Both the position numbers and the translations under genes were made by a program. A stretch of DNA of 64,000 bases from Winslowiella toletana (GTDB lineage Bacteria > Pseudomonadota > Gammaproteobacteria > Enterobacterales > Enterobacteriaceae): contig NZ_JAGGMQ010000001.1 in the NCBI RefSeq assembly GCF_017875465.1, positions 930,001 to 994,000 on the forward strand, read 5' to 3'. The stretch's first letter is position 1; each line of letters opens with the position of its first letter. This document shows, piece after piece, positions 20,300-29,101 of the stretch. Below the pieces are notes generated by a model. The model did no database searches. It worked only from the letters and a program-made list of their open reading frames with translations, and was not told the DNA's origin.

Positions 20300-20864
20300 C
20301 GGTCACGACTCTCCCTGACTTACATAAAGACTTATGCAATATCATGACTACATTTCGGAATGGATATTTTAAACATAAAAACAATGGCAATTTTATGCCG
20401 AATTGTAAAGGCTGTGACAGCGAAACAGCAGGATGTAAATAAATTACGTTAGTCGGTAACGCTTTCACCACGTCTTCAACGCCACAGAGCGCGGAAAAAA
20501 TGCGCGATATCTCGCAGAAAATCGCAAAAGTACAGATAAAGCGTCAGTGCAAGCGGCAAAAGAGGCTTATAAAACCACGCAGTTCACATCATTGTTAATT
20601 AAATGGACGCAAACCGATATTAATTAACATTGTAATAACATTAACAAGACGGATTATTCCTTCACTGAACGTTAGTTACACATAAATTTAACCATACAAG
20701 CGATATAAATTAACATAAAAAGTCAGCGGTCACATTTCGCATCAAATTCCGCCATTTCCTGCCCAGCTGATTGCTATCGTGATATCGGGATATCTGCCCT
20801 GCCCCCGACAATAAGTTGGTCGTCACCAACACCTATAACAAAGCCCTACGACAAAGGTACTGCT
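20300..20864. other. 565-bp non-coding region before the sugar operon
   Basis: No convincing gene is present. The middle part is A+T rich (TTAATTAA occurs near 20597 and again near 20622), unlike the flanks. Candidate control sites are: a perfect inverted repeat GTTGGT-CGTC-ACCAAC (20815-20830) 35 bp before the first gene; the palindrome GATATCGGGATATC (20781-20794); and GGTAACGCTTTCACC (20455-20469), which partly resembles LacI/GalR-type operators. The region should hold the divergent promoters of yfcJ and of the operon; no promoter elements were assigned with confidence. Confidence 0.6.
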
Positions 20865-21851
20865 ATGAAATTTAACCTCGCATTACTCAATGCATGTGTG
20901 GTTTCAGCATGCATGCTGTTATCAACCCCTTCTTACTCAGCGGAAAAACATGATATCGCCGTGGTGGCCAAAGTAACCGGCATTCCATGGTTCTCACGGA
21001 TGGAAGTCGGCGTTAACGAGGCAGCGAAAAAGTTCGATGTTAATGCTTATCAGGTTGGCGGCTCTACGCCGGATCCGGCGCAACAGGTTAAAGTAATTGA
21101 AGATCTGATTGCCAAGAAAGTGGATGCCATCATCGTGGTGCCAAATGACGCCAAAGTACTGGAACCGGTGCTGAAAAAAGCCCGCGCGCAGGGCATCGTG
21201 GTGCTGACCCATGAGTCACCGGACCAGCCGGTTGCGCAATGGGATGTAGAAACCATTGATAGCGAAAAATATGCGCAAAAAAATATGGATGAGTTAGCGG
21301 CGGCGATGGGCAACAAAGGCGGCTATGCCATCTATGTCGGCTCACTGACCGTGCCGTTGCACAATGCCTGGGCCGATGCGGCAATCAAATATCAGAAAGC
21401 AAAATACCCGGAAATGCATGAAGTCACCTCGCGCCTGCCGGTGGCGGAAAGTATCGATAAATCCTACGCCACCACCCTCGATCTGATGCGCACTTACCCC
21501 GATCTGAAAGGCATTATTGGCTTCGGCTCGCTGGGTCCGATTGGCGCCGGTCAGGCGGTGAAAAGTAAACGGGCGAAAAACAAAATAGCGGTGGTCGGTA
21601 TCGCCATGCCAGCGCAGGCCGCACCTTACCTGGCGAGCGGCGATATTAAGAAAGTGCTGTTATGGGATCCCAAAGACGCCGGTTTTGCGCTGGTTGCCCT
21701 CGCCGATCAACTGCTTGACGGCAAGCAGGTTGATAAAGATTTCACCATCGAGGGCTTTGGCAAAGCGGATGTGGATACGGAGCATCATGTCATTCGCTTT
21801 AACCGCATTCTCGAAGTGACCAAAGATAATGCCAAATCCTTAGGTTTCTAA
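20865..21851 (+). CDS. periplasmic sugar-binding protein of an ABC importer (RbsB/LsrB type)
   Basis: The 328-residue protein has a signal peptide (about 1-25, cleaved near SYSA-EKHD) followed by a type I periplasmic-binding fold. Characteristic segments are IPWFSRMEVGVNEAAKKF, the DAIIVVPNDAKVLEPVLKKA hinge-side strand and TLDLMRTYPDLKGIIGFGS. The general form is that of LsrB (AI-2), RhaS and RbsB proteins, so the ligand is probably a sugar, polyol or pentulose. It opens a six-gene operon with its own ATPase and permeases. ATG 20865 has AAAGG upstream. The ligand cannot be fixed from sequence; the linked kinase points to a five-carbon sugar. Confidence 0.85.
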   Translation: MKFNLALLNACVVSACMLLSTPSYSAEKHDIAVVAKVTGIPWFSRMEVGVNEAAKKFDVNAYQVGGSTPDPAQQVKVIEDLIAKKVDAIIVVPNDAKVLEPVLKKARAQGIVVLTHESPDQPVAQWDVETIDSEKYAQKNMDELAAAMGNKGGYAIYVGSLTVPLHNAWADAAIKYQKAKYPEMHEVTSRLPVAESIDKSYATTLDLMRTYPDLKGIIGFGSLGPIGAGQAVKSKRAKNKIAVVGIAMPAQAAPYLASGDIKKVLLWDPKDAGFALVALADQLLDGKQVDKDFTIEGFGKADVDTEHHVIRFNRILEVTKDNAKSLGF

Positions 21852-21966
21852 CTTTCCGCATCATAATTCAAGCGGCAGATGCGCGGGCTTGCCGCCTTCC
21901 TGCCACTGGAATTATTTTGCGGAACCATCCGGGCCGACGCGTTCGGCCCCTGAGAGGAATGCGGCG

Positions 21967-23466
21967 ATGGCAATGCAAGATGTCTTTATCACGCTGGAAA
22001 AAATCAGCAAAACCTTCCCCGGCGTCAAGGCGCTGGACAATATCGCGCTGACGTTAAGAAAAGGCGAGGTGCATTGCCTGGCGGGGCAAAACGGATGTGG
22101 CAAAAGCACCCTGATCAAGATTATCTCCGGCGTGTATCAGGCCGATAAAGGCGCGCGGATCACGGTTGACGGCAAGCTGTTTCACCATCTGTCGCCACAG
22201 CTTTCGGCCTGGTACGGCGTGCAGGTGATCTATCAGGATCTGTCGCTGTTCCCCAATCTGAGTGTCGCCGAGAATATCGCCGCTTATCGTCTGCTGCCCG
22301 GTAACAGCTTCTGGGTAAAGCGTTCGGCGCTGCGCAAACTGGCGCTGGAAACCATGGCGCGGATCGGTATCCACCTCAATCCACAACGCAAAGTGGAAAA
22401 ACTATCGATCGCTGACCGCCAGCTGGTGGCCATCTGTCGCGCGCTGGCCGCCGATGCCAGCCTGGTGATTATGGATGAGCCGACCGCTTCGCTGACCCGC
22501 GTTGAGGTCAACGGTCTGTTACGGGTGGTCAATGAACTGAAAGCCGCCGGGATCTGCGTAGTGTTTGTCAGCCATAAGCTGGATGAAGTAATGGAAGTGG
22601 CCGACCATATCAGTGTGATGCGCGACGGCAAACTGGTTGGCACCTGGCCCGCCAGCGAGCTGGATAGCGACGAGCTGGCGTTCCTGATGACCGGCCAGCG
22701 CTTTACTTTTAGTCATCTGCCGCAGCTGGCCGACAACGCGGAAACCCCGCTGCTGGAGTTGCGCCACCTGTCACGGGCCGGACAGTATCATGATATCAGT
22801 CTGCAACTGCGTAACGGCGAAATCACCTCTATCGTCGGTCTGCTGGGCGCCGGACGCACCGAGCTCTGCCTGTCGCTATTCGGTATGACGCAGCCCGACA
22901 GCGGTGAGATCGTGCTGGACGGCAAAACGGTCAGACTGCGCAGCAACCGCGACGCCATCGCCCATGGCATTGCCTATTTGTCAGAAGATCGGCAGAGCCA
23001 GGGGCTGATTATGCAGCAGTCGATTTTTGATAATACGCTGGTGGCGATTTTTAACCGCCTGCGTACGCCGCTGGGCCTGCTTAATCAGCAGAAAGCGCGC
23101 GCTACCGTGGCAACGCTAATCCGCGAGCTGAATATTAAAGTCTCCGACAGCCAGCTGCCGGTGCAAACTCTCTCCGGTGGCAATGCCCAGCGGATTGCAA
23201 TTGCCAAATGGGTGGCAACCGCGCCGCGTCTGCTAATCCTCGATTCGCCCACCGTTGGCGTTGATATCGCCAATAAAGAAGGTATCTACCGCATCGCGCG
23301 CAATCTGGCGGAGAGCGGTATGGCCGTACTGATGATCTGTGATGAGATCCCGGAGGCGTATTTTAACAGCCATCGCGTGCTGGTGATGCGTAAAGGGGAG
23401 CTGGTCGCCAGCTTTGCGCCGCATAACAGTGAGCAACAACAGATTGCCGGGGTGGTAAATGAATAA
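21967..23466 (+). CDS. sugar ABC transporter ATPase with two nucleotide-binding domains
   Basis: This 499-residue protein is an RbsA/MglA/LsrA-like fusion of two ABC ATPase domains. Domain 1 has Walker A GQNGCGKST (about 44-52) and Walker B LVIMDEPTASL. Domain 2 (from about 260) has a degenerate P-loop GLLGAGRTE and an intact LSGGNAQR signature, as usual in this family. The ATG at 21967 follows GAGAGGAA with good spacing; the longer reading from 21889 adds 26 unlike residues. Its end overlaps the next permease by 8 bp. It should energise import of the ligand bound by the preceding gene product. Confidence 0.9.
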   Translation: MAMQDVFITLEKISKTFPGVKALDNIALTLRKGEVHCLAGQNGCGKSTLIKIISGVYQADKGARITVDGKLFHHLSPQLSAWYGVQVIYQDLSLFPNLSVAENIAAYRLLPGNSFWVKRSALRKLALETMARIGIHLNPQRKVEKLSIADRQLVAICRALAADASLVIMDEPTASLTRVEVNGLLRVVNELKAAGICVVFVSHKLDEVMEVADHISVMRDGKLVGTWPASELDSDELAFLMTGQRFTFSHLPQLADNAETPLLELRHLSRAGQYHDISLQLRNGEITSIVGLLGAGRTELCLSLFGMTQPDSGEIVLDGKTVRLRSNRDAIAHGIAYLSEDRQSQGLIMQQSIFDNTLVAIFNRLRTPLGLLNQQKARATVATLIRELNIKVSDSQLPVQTLSGGNAQRIAIAKWVATAPRLLILDSPTVGVDIANKEGIYRIARNLAESGMAVLMICDEIPEAYFNSHRVLVMRKGELVASFAPHNSEQQQIAGVVNE

Positions 23467-24445
23467 CCGACTGCGCCATTTAATGACTTATCACGAGTTC
23501 TGGCTCGGGCTGCTGATCCTGCTGCTGGCGGTATTCCTCAGCATGCGCACCGCAGAGTTTATGACGCTGGGCAATCTTACCGATGTCGCCACCAGCTATG
23601 CCATTCTCGGCATTCTCGCCTGCGGACTGTTTGTGGTGCTGATTGCCGGTGGCATCGATATTTCGTTTCCGGCGATGACCGCCATCGCCCAGTACCTGAT
23701 GGCCAGCTATATGATCGCCCACGGCGGCAATTTCCTGCTGGCGTTTGCCCTCTCCATGGCCTGCGGTTTGCTGCTCGGGCTGTTGAATGGCTTTCTGGTC
23801 TATATGCTGCGCGTACCGGCGATCATTATCACCATCGCCACCCTGAACCTGTTTTACGGTCTGCTGGTGTGGTTTACCCAGGGCACCTGGCTGTACGGTT
23901 TTCCCGAGTGGTTTATGAATGGCATCAACTGGCTGTCATTTACCGCCGCCGATGGCTACGAATATGGCGTCACCCTGCCACTGCTGTGCCTGCTGGCGGT
24001 GTTTATCCTCACCGGCGTAATGATGAATTACACCCGGCTGGGCCGCCAGATTTATGCGATGGGCGGTAATCGCGAATCGGCGTCACGCCTCGGCATTAAC
24101 CTGATGGCGCTGCATTTTTATGTCTACGGCTATATGGGCCTGCTGGCCGGGATTGCGGCGGTGGTGCAGGCGCAAATCACCCAGTCGGTGGCGCCTAACT
24201 CGCTGGTCGGCTATGAACTGACGGTGCTGGCAGCGGTCGTGCTGGGCGGCGCCAGTATGACCGGCGGACGCGGCTCGCTGACCGGCACCCTGCTCGGCGT
24301 ACTGCTGCTGGCCTTTTTACAAAACGGCCTGACTCTGCTGGCGGTGTCATCATACTGGCATATGGTATTTAGTGGCCTGATTATTCTGGTCAGCGTCAGC
24401 GCCACGGCGTGGAACGAAAAACGCAAACTGGCGAGGGGATTGTAA
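23459..24445 (+). CDS. sugar ABC transporter permease 1 (RbsC/LsrC family)
   Basis: The 328-residue protein has eight to ten hydrophobic segments. The BPD_transp_2 family signature is present: GLFVVLIAGGIDISFPAMTAIAQYL near residue 58 and the cytoplasmic ATPase-contacting loop TRLGRQIYAMGGNRESASRLGIN near 190. It ends with the conserved VVLGGASMTGGRGSLTGTLLG repeat region. Start ATG overlaps the ATPase gene (AATGAATAA). It probably forms a heterodimer with the next permease. Confidence 0.9.
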   Translation: MNNRLRHLMTYHEFWLGLLILLLAVFLSMRTAEFMTLGNLTDVATSYAILGILACGLFVVLIAGGIDISFPAMTAIAQYLMASYMIAHGGNFLLAFALSMACGLLLGLLNGFLVYMLRVPAIIITIATLNLFYGLLVWFTQGTWLYGFPEWFMNGINWLSFTAADGYEYGVTLPLLCLLAVFILTGVMMNYTRLGRQIYAMGGNRESASRLGINLMALHFYVYGYMGLLAGIAAVVQAQITQSVAPNSLVGYELTVLAAVVLGGASMTGGRGSLTGTLLGVLLLAFLQNGLTLLAVSSYWHMVFSGLIILVSVSATAWNEKRKLARGL

Positions 24446-24446
24446 T

Positions 24447-25400
24447 ATGAACAGCTTAACGCGCATTTTACCTGGCGACCGCATTATCCGTCTGCAGCTG
24501 GTGATGATTGCCGTGGTGCTGGCGCTATTCTCATTAACCCTTGGCGCGCGCTTTTTCAGCCTCGGCAATTTCCAGTCAATCGCCACGCAGTTGCCGGTGC
24601 TCGGCATGCTGGCGCTGGGGATGGGACTGACCATGCTTACCGGCGGGATTAATCTGTCAATTATTGCCAGCGCCAATGCCTGCTCGCTGCTGATGGCGGC
24701 GATTATTGTCGCCCATCCCGAACAGCCGCTGTTTCTGCTGCTGGCGCTGCTGGCCGGATTATTGCTGGCAATCGTCATTGGTGCGCTTAACGGCCTGCTG
24801 ATCGCAGTGATTGGCGTGTCGCCGATTCTGGCGACGCTCGGCACCATGACGCTGACTGGCGGGCTGAATATTTTGCTCTCCAATGGCACGGTGATTTCCG
24901 GTTTCCCGCCGCTGATCCAGTTTCTCGGCAATGGCGATCTATTCGGGATTCCGGTCGCCATGCTGCTGTTTCTGCTGGTCGCTTTATTGCTGTGGGTGCT
25001 GCTGGAAAAAACCACGCTGGGCCGCAGCATCTATCTGATGGGCTCCAATGAACAGGCCACCCGCTTCAGCGGCGTCAACACCCATCGCGTGCAGATTACC
25101 GTCTATATTCTCTCCGCAGTACTGAGCTGGGTGGCGGCGCTGTTAATGATGGCGATGTTTAACTCGGCGAAAGCGGGTTACGGCGAATCGTGGCTGCTGA
25201 TTACCATTCTGGCGTCGGTACTGGGCGGGATTAATCCCGACGGCGGTTTTGGCCGCATTATTGGTCTGGTACTGGCGCTTATCGTGTTACAGATGCTGGA
25301 GAGCGGGCTGAATTTACTGGGCGTAAGCAGTTATCTGACCATGGCATTATGGGGTGCGGTGCTGATCCTGTTTATCGCCCTTCAGAATCGCAGAAGTTAA
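24447..25400 (+). CDS. sugar ABC transporter permease 2 (RbsC/LsrD family)
   Basis: A second permease of the same family, 317 residues, starts 1 bp after the first one ends. Diagnostic parts are LGMLALGMGLTMLTGGINLSIIASANA near residue 52 and TTLGRSIYLMGSNEQATRFSGVN near 190. Two different permeases with one fused ATPase and one binding protein is the LsrACDB/RhaTPQS type of organisation. The operon thus has a complete importer. Confidence 0.9.
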   Translation: MNSLTRILPGDRIIRLQLVMIAVVLALFSLTLGARFFSLGNFQSIATQLPVLGMLALGMGLTMLTGGINLSIIASANACSLLMAAIIVAHPEQPLFLLLALLAGLLLAIVIGALNGLLIAVIGVSPILATLGTMTLTGGLNILLSNGTVISGFPPLIQFLGNGDLFGIPVAMLLFLLVALLLWVLLEKTTLGRSIYLMGSNEQATRFSGVNTHRVQITVYILSAVLSWVAALLMMAMFNSAKAGYGESWLLITILASVLGGINPDGGFGRIIGLVLALIVLQMLESGLNLLGVSSYLTMALWGAVLILFIALQNRRS

Positions 25401-25418
25401 ATTTTCGAGGGATAACAG

Positions 25419-27056
25419 ATGGCGAGCTATTACATTGGCATTGACGTTGGCACCGGAAGCGCACGCGCAGGCATCTTTGATATCACCGGCCGTATGATGG
25501 GCCAGGCCAGCCGCACCATTGAAATTTATCGTCCGCAGGCCGATTTTGTCGAACAGTCCTCCGACAATATCTGGCTGGCGGTATGCCAGGCGGTGCGTGA
25601 CGCCATCAACCAGAGCAATATCAACCCGGTGCAAATTAAGGGGCTGGGATTTGACGCTACCTGTTCCCTGGTGGTGCTGGATAAGCAGGGCAAGCCGCTG
25701 ACCATCAGCCCCTCGGGACGCGATGAGCAGAATATCATTGTGTGGATGGATCACCGGGCGATTGTGCAGGCCGAGCGCATCAACGCCAGCCAGCATCCGG
25801 TGCTGGATTATGTCGGCGGCATTATTTCGCCGGAGATGCAGACGCCCAAGCTGCTGTGGCTGAAACAGCATATGCCGAACACCTGGCAGAATATCGGTCA
25901 TCTGTTTGACCTGCCGGACTTCCTTACCTGGCGCGCCACCCAGGATGAGACCCGCTCGCTCTGTTCGACGGTGTGTAAATGGACCTATATGGGCCATGAG
26001 AATCGCTGGGACGACAGCTATTTCCGTCAAATCGGGCTGGAAGATCTGCTGGCGCATGATGCGGAGAAAATTGGTCGCGAGGTGAAAACCATGGGCGAGC
26101 CGCTGGGCCGCGGCCTGACGCAGCGCGCCGCCAGCGAGCTCGGCCTGCTGCCAGGTACCGCAGTCAGCGTGTCAATTATTGACGCTCATGCCGGCAGCCT
26201 TGGCACGCTGGGCGCCTCCGGGCCTTCCGGGGAACACGCAGACTTTGACCGGCGTATCGCGCTGATTGGCGGCACCTCCACCGGTCATATGGCGATCTCG
26301 CAAGGGCCGCGCTTTATCAAAGGGGTCTGGGGACCTTACTATTCGGCGGTGTTGCCGGGCTTGTGGCTCAATGAAGGCGGTCAGTCGGCGACTGGCGCGC
26401 TTATCGACCATATGATCCAGTCGCATCCCTGCTATGACACGCTGCTTCAGCAGGCCAGTGCACGCGGTAAAACCATCTATGAAGTACTGAATGAACGGCT
26501 GCGCAAGCTGGCTGGCGAACCGGAGAAAATCGCCTTTCTGTCGCGGGATATTCATATGCTGCCCTACTTTCACGGCAACCGCTCGCCGCGCGCCAATCCG
26601 ACCTTAACCGGCACCCTGACCGGATTAAAACTGTCGCGCACGCCGGATGATATGGCGTTGCACTATCTCGCCACCATTCAGGCCATCGCTCTGGGCACCC
26701 GCCATATTATCGAAACCATGAATCAGAGCGGTTACAGCATCGATACCATTATGGCCAGCGGCGGCGGCAGCAAAAATCCGATTTTTGTGCAGGAGCATGC
26801 CAACGCCACCGGCTGTGCGATGCTGCTGCCGGAAGAGAGTGAAGCGATGCTGCTCGGTGGCGCGATGATGGGCACCGTGGCGGCTGGCGTCTATGAGTCG
26901 CTGCCTGAGGCGATGAACGCCATGAGCCGCATTGGCAAAACCGTCACGCCGCAGACCAATGAAATTAAACGTTATTACGATCGTAAATACCGTGTATTCC
27001 GTGAGATGTACCACGACCATATGAAATACCGGCAGATGATGCAGGAGGATCAATGA
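25419..27056 (+). CDS. FGGY-family carbohydrate kinase, D-ribulokinase type
   Basis: The 545-residue kinase has the FGGY N-terminal phosphate motif GIDVGTGSARAGIFD (residues 7-21). Further motifs are LGFDATCSLVVLD near 76, a catalytic-aspartate region VWMDHRA near 108 and SIIDAHAGSLGTLGASG near 255. The C-terminal ATP site IMASGGGSKNPIFVQ lies near 444. Length and sequence fit the TIGR01315-type pentulose kinases, which include the Yersinia and human FGGY proteins and bacterial D-ribulokinase. It probably converts imported D-ribulose or a close analogue to the 5-phosphate. It follows the second permease by 18 bp and overlaps the SIS gene by 4 bp. Confidence 0.87.
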   Translation: MASYYIGIDVGTGSARAGIFDITGRMMGQASRTIEIYRPQADFVEQSSDNIWLAVCQAVRDAINQSNINPVQIKGLGFDATCSLVVLDKQGKPLTISPSGRDEQNIIVWMDHRAIVQAERINASQHPVLDYVGGIISPEMQTPKLLWLKQHMPNTWQNIGHLFDLPDFLTWRATQDETRSLCSTVCKWTYMGHENRWDDSYFRQIGLEDLLAHDAEKIGREVKTMGEPLGRGLTQRAASELGLLPGTAVSVSIIDAHAGSLGTLGASGPSGEHADFDRRIALIGGTSTGHMAISQGPRFIKGVWGPYYSAVLPGLWLNEGGQSATGALIDHMIQSHPCYDTLLQQASARGKTIYEVLNERLRKLAGEPEKIAFLSRDIHMLPYFHGNRSPRANPTLTGTLTGLKLSRTPDDMALHYLATIQAIALGTRHIIETMNQSGYSIDTIMASGGGSKNPIFVQEHANATGCAMLLPEESEAMLLGGAMMGTVAAGVYESLPEAMNAMSRIGKTVTPQTNEIKRYYDRKYRVFREMYHDHMKYRQMMQEDQ

Positions 27057-27667
27057 GTGCGGAACAGGCCTGGCGGCAGGCGCAAACGGGCTGGCAGATC
27101 TATGCGCGCACGCTGGCGCAGCTGGATCAGCATATTGACCGTCAGCAGTGGCTGGCTGTGCTGGCGCTGATTGCGGGCTGCCGTGGCAAAGTGGCAGTCA
27201 CCGGCGTCGGCACCTCGGGCATTGCCGCGCGTAAAATTGCACATATGTTTTCCTGTATCGAGCGTCCTGCTGTTTACCTGAATGCCACCGATGCCGCCCA
27301 TGGCGATATCGGTTTTCTCACCGCCGATGATTTGTTGATTATGCTGTCGCGCGGCGGCAATTCGGATGAGCTGACGCGTCTGCTGCCAACGGTAAAAAGT
27401 AAGGGCACGCGGCTGGTGGTGGTAAGTGAGAATCCGGCTTCGGCACTGGCGCTTAACGCCGGGCAATTACTGTTGATGCCAGAAAGTGAGGAAATTGACC
27501 CGCTCAGGATGCTGGCAACCACCTCGATTATTACCGTGCTGGCGCTGTTTGACACCATGATGACGGCGTTAATGACGCAGAGTGGTTTCGATCAGGCGAC
27601 GTTACTGGCGCTCCATCCGGGGGGAAATGTCGGTAAGCAGCTGCGGGAAGGGGGTGGAGATTTGTAG
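27053..27667 (+). CDS. single-domain SIS sugar-phosphate isomerase-like protein (KpsF/GutQ-related, no CBS)
   Basis: The 204-residue protein consists of one SIS domain and lacks the tandem CBS domains of KdsD/GutQ. Family motifs include GVGTSGIAARKIAHMF, TDAAHGDIGF, LSRGGNSDEL and LHPGGNVGKQL near the end. The histidines corresponding to those of arabinose-5-phosphate isomerases are kept (AAHGD, LHPGG). The lysine of GMGKSG is Thr here, and the glutamate of the SGESSE motif is Asn. This suggests a related but shifted activity, plausibly isomerisation of the kinase product. Its TAG stop is contributed by the repeat that follows. Expression by translational coupling to the kinase is likely. Confidence 0.82.
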   Translation: MSAEQAWRQAQTGWQIYARTLAQLDQHIDRQQWLAVLALIAGCRGKVAVTGVGTSGIAARKIAHMFSCIERPAVYLNATDAAHGDIGFLTADDLLIMLSRGGNSDELTRLLPTVKSKGTRLVVVSENPASALALNAGQLLLMPESEEIDPLRMLATTSIITVLALFDTMMTALMTQSGFDQATLLALHPGGNVGKQLREGGGDL

Positions 27668-27730
27668 GGGAGCCGTTATCGGCTCCCGTGCAAATCAGCA
27701 ATACGGACGGCGAGAACGCCGCTCCTACAA
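27663..27730. repeat. inverted pair of REP-like palindromes between the SIS gene and fabB
   Basis: The left copy is TGTAGGGG-stem GGGAGCCG/CGGCTCCC with loop TTAT (27663-27688). The right copy is an imperfect GGACGGCG/CGCCGCTCC ending CTACA (27705-27729). They face each other as in the purF-ubiX gap. The TAG in each outer TGTAG is the stop codon of the flanking gene: the SIS gene on plus, fabB on minus. Confidence 0.8.
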
Positions 27731-28945
27731 TTTACGCATGACCAGCGTGGCGTTGGTGCCGCCAAAACCGAAGCTGTTCGACATAACCGTCGTCAGCTGC
27801 TGCTCGGTCGGTCTGGTCACAATATTCAGACCTTCTGCCGCCGGATCCAGCTCATCAATGTTAATGCTTGGCGCAATAAAGCTGTTTTCCAGCATCAGCA
27901 GTGAGTAGATCGCTTCCTGCACGCCTGCCGCACCCAGCGAGTGACCGGTCATGGCTTTGGTAGCAGACATTGCTGGCGTGGTATCACCGAATACCGCGCG
28001 AATCGCACCCAGCTCTTTCACATCACCAACCGGCGTGGAAGTACCATGGGTGTTCAGGTAATCGATTGGGGTATCAACACATTCCATCGCCATACGCATA
28101 CAGCGTGCAGCACCTTCACCAGATGGTGCAACCATATCCGCGCCATCAGAGGTCGCGCCGTAGCCAACCACTTCAGCATAGATATGCGCGCCACGCGCCA
28201 GTGCATGCTCCAGTTCTTCAACCACCACCATACCGCCGCCGCCTGCGATAACAAAGCCATCACGGCCTGCATCATAGGTACGGGACGCTTTTTCTGGTGA
28301 TTCGTTGTTTTTGGTCGACAGTGCGCCCATCGCGTCGAACTCACAGGACATTTCCCAGCACAGCTCTTCGCCGCCGCCAGCAAACACGATATCCTGCTTG
28401 CCCAGCTGGATCTGCTCAACCGCGTTACCGATACAGTGTGCAGACGTCGCGCAAGCGGAGCTGATGGAGTAGTTCACACCGTGGATTTTAAACGGCGTTG
28501 CCAGACAGGCAGAAACACCGGATGCCATCGCTTTGGTCACCATGTATGGGCCAACGCCACGCAGGCCTTTGGCGCGCATGCCATCAACGCTGGCAGCCTG
28601 GTAGAATGGAGAGCCGCCGCCGGAACCGGCAACCAGACCGACACGCGGGTTGCTCTGGTACTGTTCTGCCGTCAGGCCGGAATCTTTGATCGCTTCCAGC
28701 ATCGAGATATAAGCGTAGATTGATGCATCACTCATAAAGCGCAACACTTTACGGTCAATGAGGCTGGTGATTTCGTCTTTAGACAGCTTAACGTTACCCC
28801 AGACGTGACTACGCATGCCGGAATCTTTCAGCTCTTGTGAGAAGGTAATGCCTGAACGCCCCTCACGCAGAGAAGCCAGGACTTCTTCCTGGTTATTGCC
28901 AATGCTGGAAACGATCCCTAAGCCAGTAATCACTGCACGTTTCAT
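27725..28945 (-). CDS. fabB: beta-ketoacyl-ACP synthase I FabB
   Basis: FabB condenses malonyl-ACP with acyl-ACP and is essential for unsaturated fatty acid synthesis. The 406-residue protein shows the thiolase-fold catalytic triad: Cys in [10 protein letters not shown] (about 163), His in [11 protein letters not shown] (about 298) and His in GHSLGAAG (about 333). The N-terminus [18 protein letters not shown] is typical. Its promoter region carries both a FadR-like and a FabR-like site, matching known regulation. The stop codon lies in a palindromic repeat. Confidence 0.97.
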   Translation of the reverse strand: MKRAVITGLGIVSSIGNNQEEVLASLREGRSGITFSQELKDSGMRSHVWGNVKLSKDEITSLIDRKVLRFMSDASIYAYISMLEAIKDSGLTAEQYQSNPRVGLVAGSGGGSPFYQAASVDGMRAKGLRGVGPYMVTKAMASGVSACLATPFKIHGVNYSISSACATSAHCIGNAVEQIQLGKQDIVFAGGGEELCWEMSCEFDAMGALSTKNNESPEKASRTYDAGRDGFVIAGGGGMVVVEELEHALARGAHIYAEVVGYGATSDGADMVAPSGEGAARCMRMAMECVDTPIDYLNTHGTSTPVGDVKELGAIRAVFGDTTPAMSATKAMTGHSLGAAGVQEAIYSLLMLENSFIAPSINIDELDPAAEGLNIVTRPTEQQLTTVMSNSFGFGGTNATLVMRKL

Positions 28946-28989
28946 TCAAATACCTCTTCCACTTCAAATTAGGATACGACGAGCACTCT

Positions 28990-29007
28990 AGCTTACACTT
29001 GTACGCC
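28990..29007. promoter_or_regulatory. FabR-like operator upstream of fabB
   Basis: On the minus strand the sequence GGCGTACAAGTGTAAGCT resembles the enteric FabR site (AGCGTACA-GTGTTAGCT-like palindrome) of fabA and fabB. It lies about 45 bp upstream of the fabB start and directly next to the FadR-like site, the same order as in E. coli. Confidence 0.75.
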
Positions 29008-29008
29008 G

Positions 29009-29025
29009 AACAAGTCCGATCAGCT
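29009..29025. promoter_or_regulatory. FadR-like activator site upstream of fabB
   Basis: On the minus strand AGCTGATCGGACTTGTT agrees with the FadR consensus (A-CTG-TC-GAC-TGTT) and is nearly the same as the E. coli fabA/fabB FadR sites, where FadR is an activator. Its position directly upstream of the FabR-like site, where the -35 region is expected, fits activation. Confidence 0.8.
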
Positions 29026-29101
29026 TTTAACTTTTGTAAATTTGCGTCATCCCGGTGACATCGCTAAAATCGCGCCACTGCCTGATTAATGAGCCCTTGC
29101 C

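Noticed and set aside
20254..20442. A 62-codon open frame with several cysteines upstream of the sugar operon
   Set aside because: Starts within yfcJ, lacks a convincing ribosome site and shows no family pattern; A+T-rich non-coding DNA is more likely.
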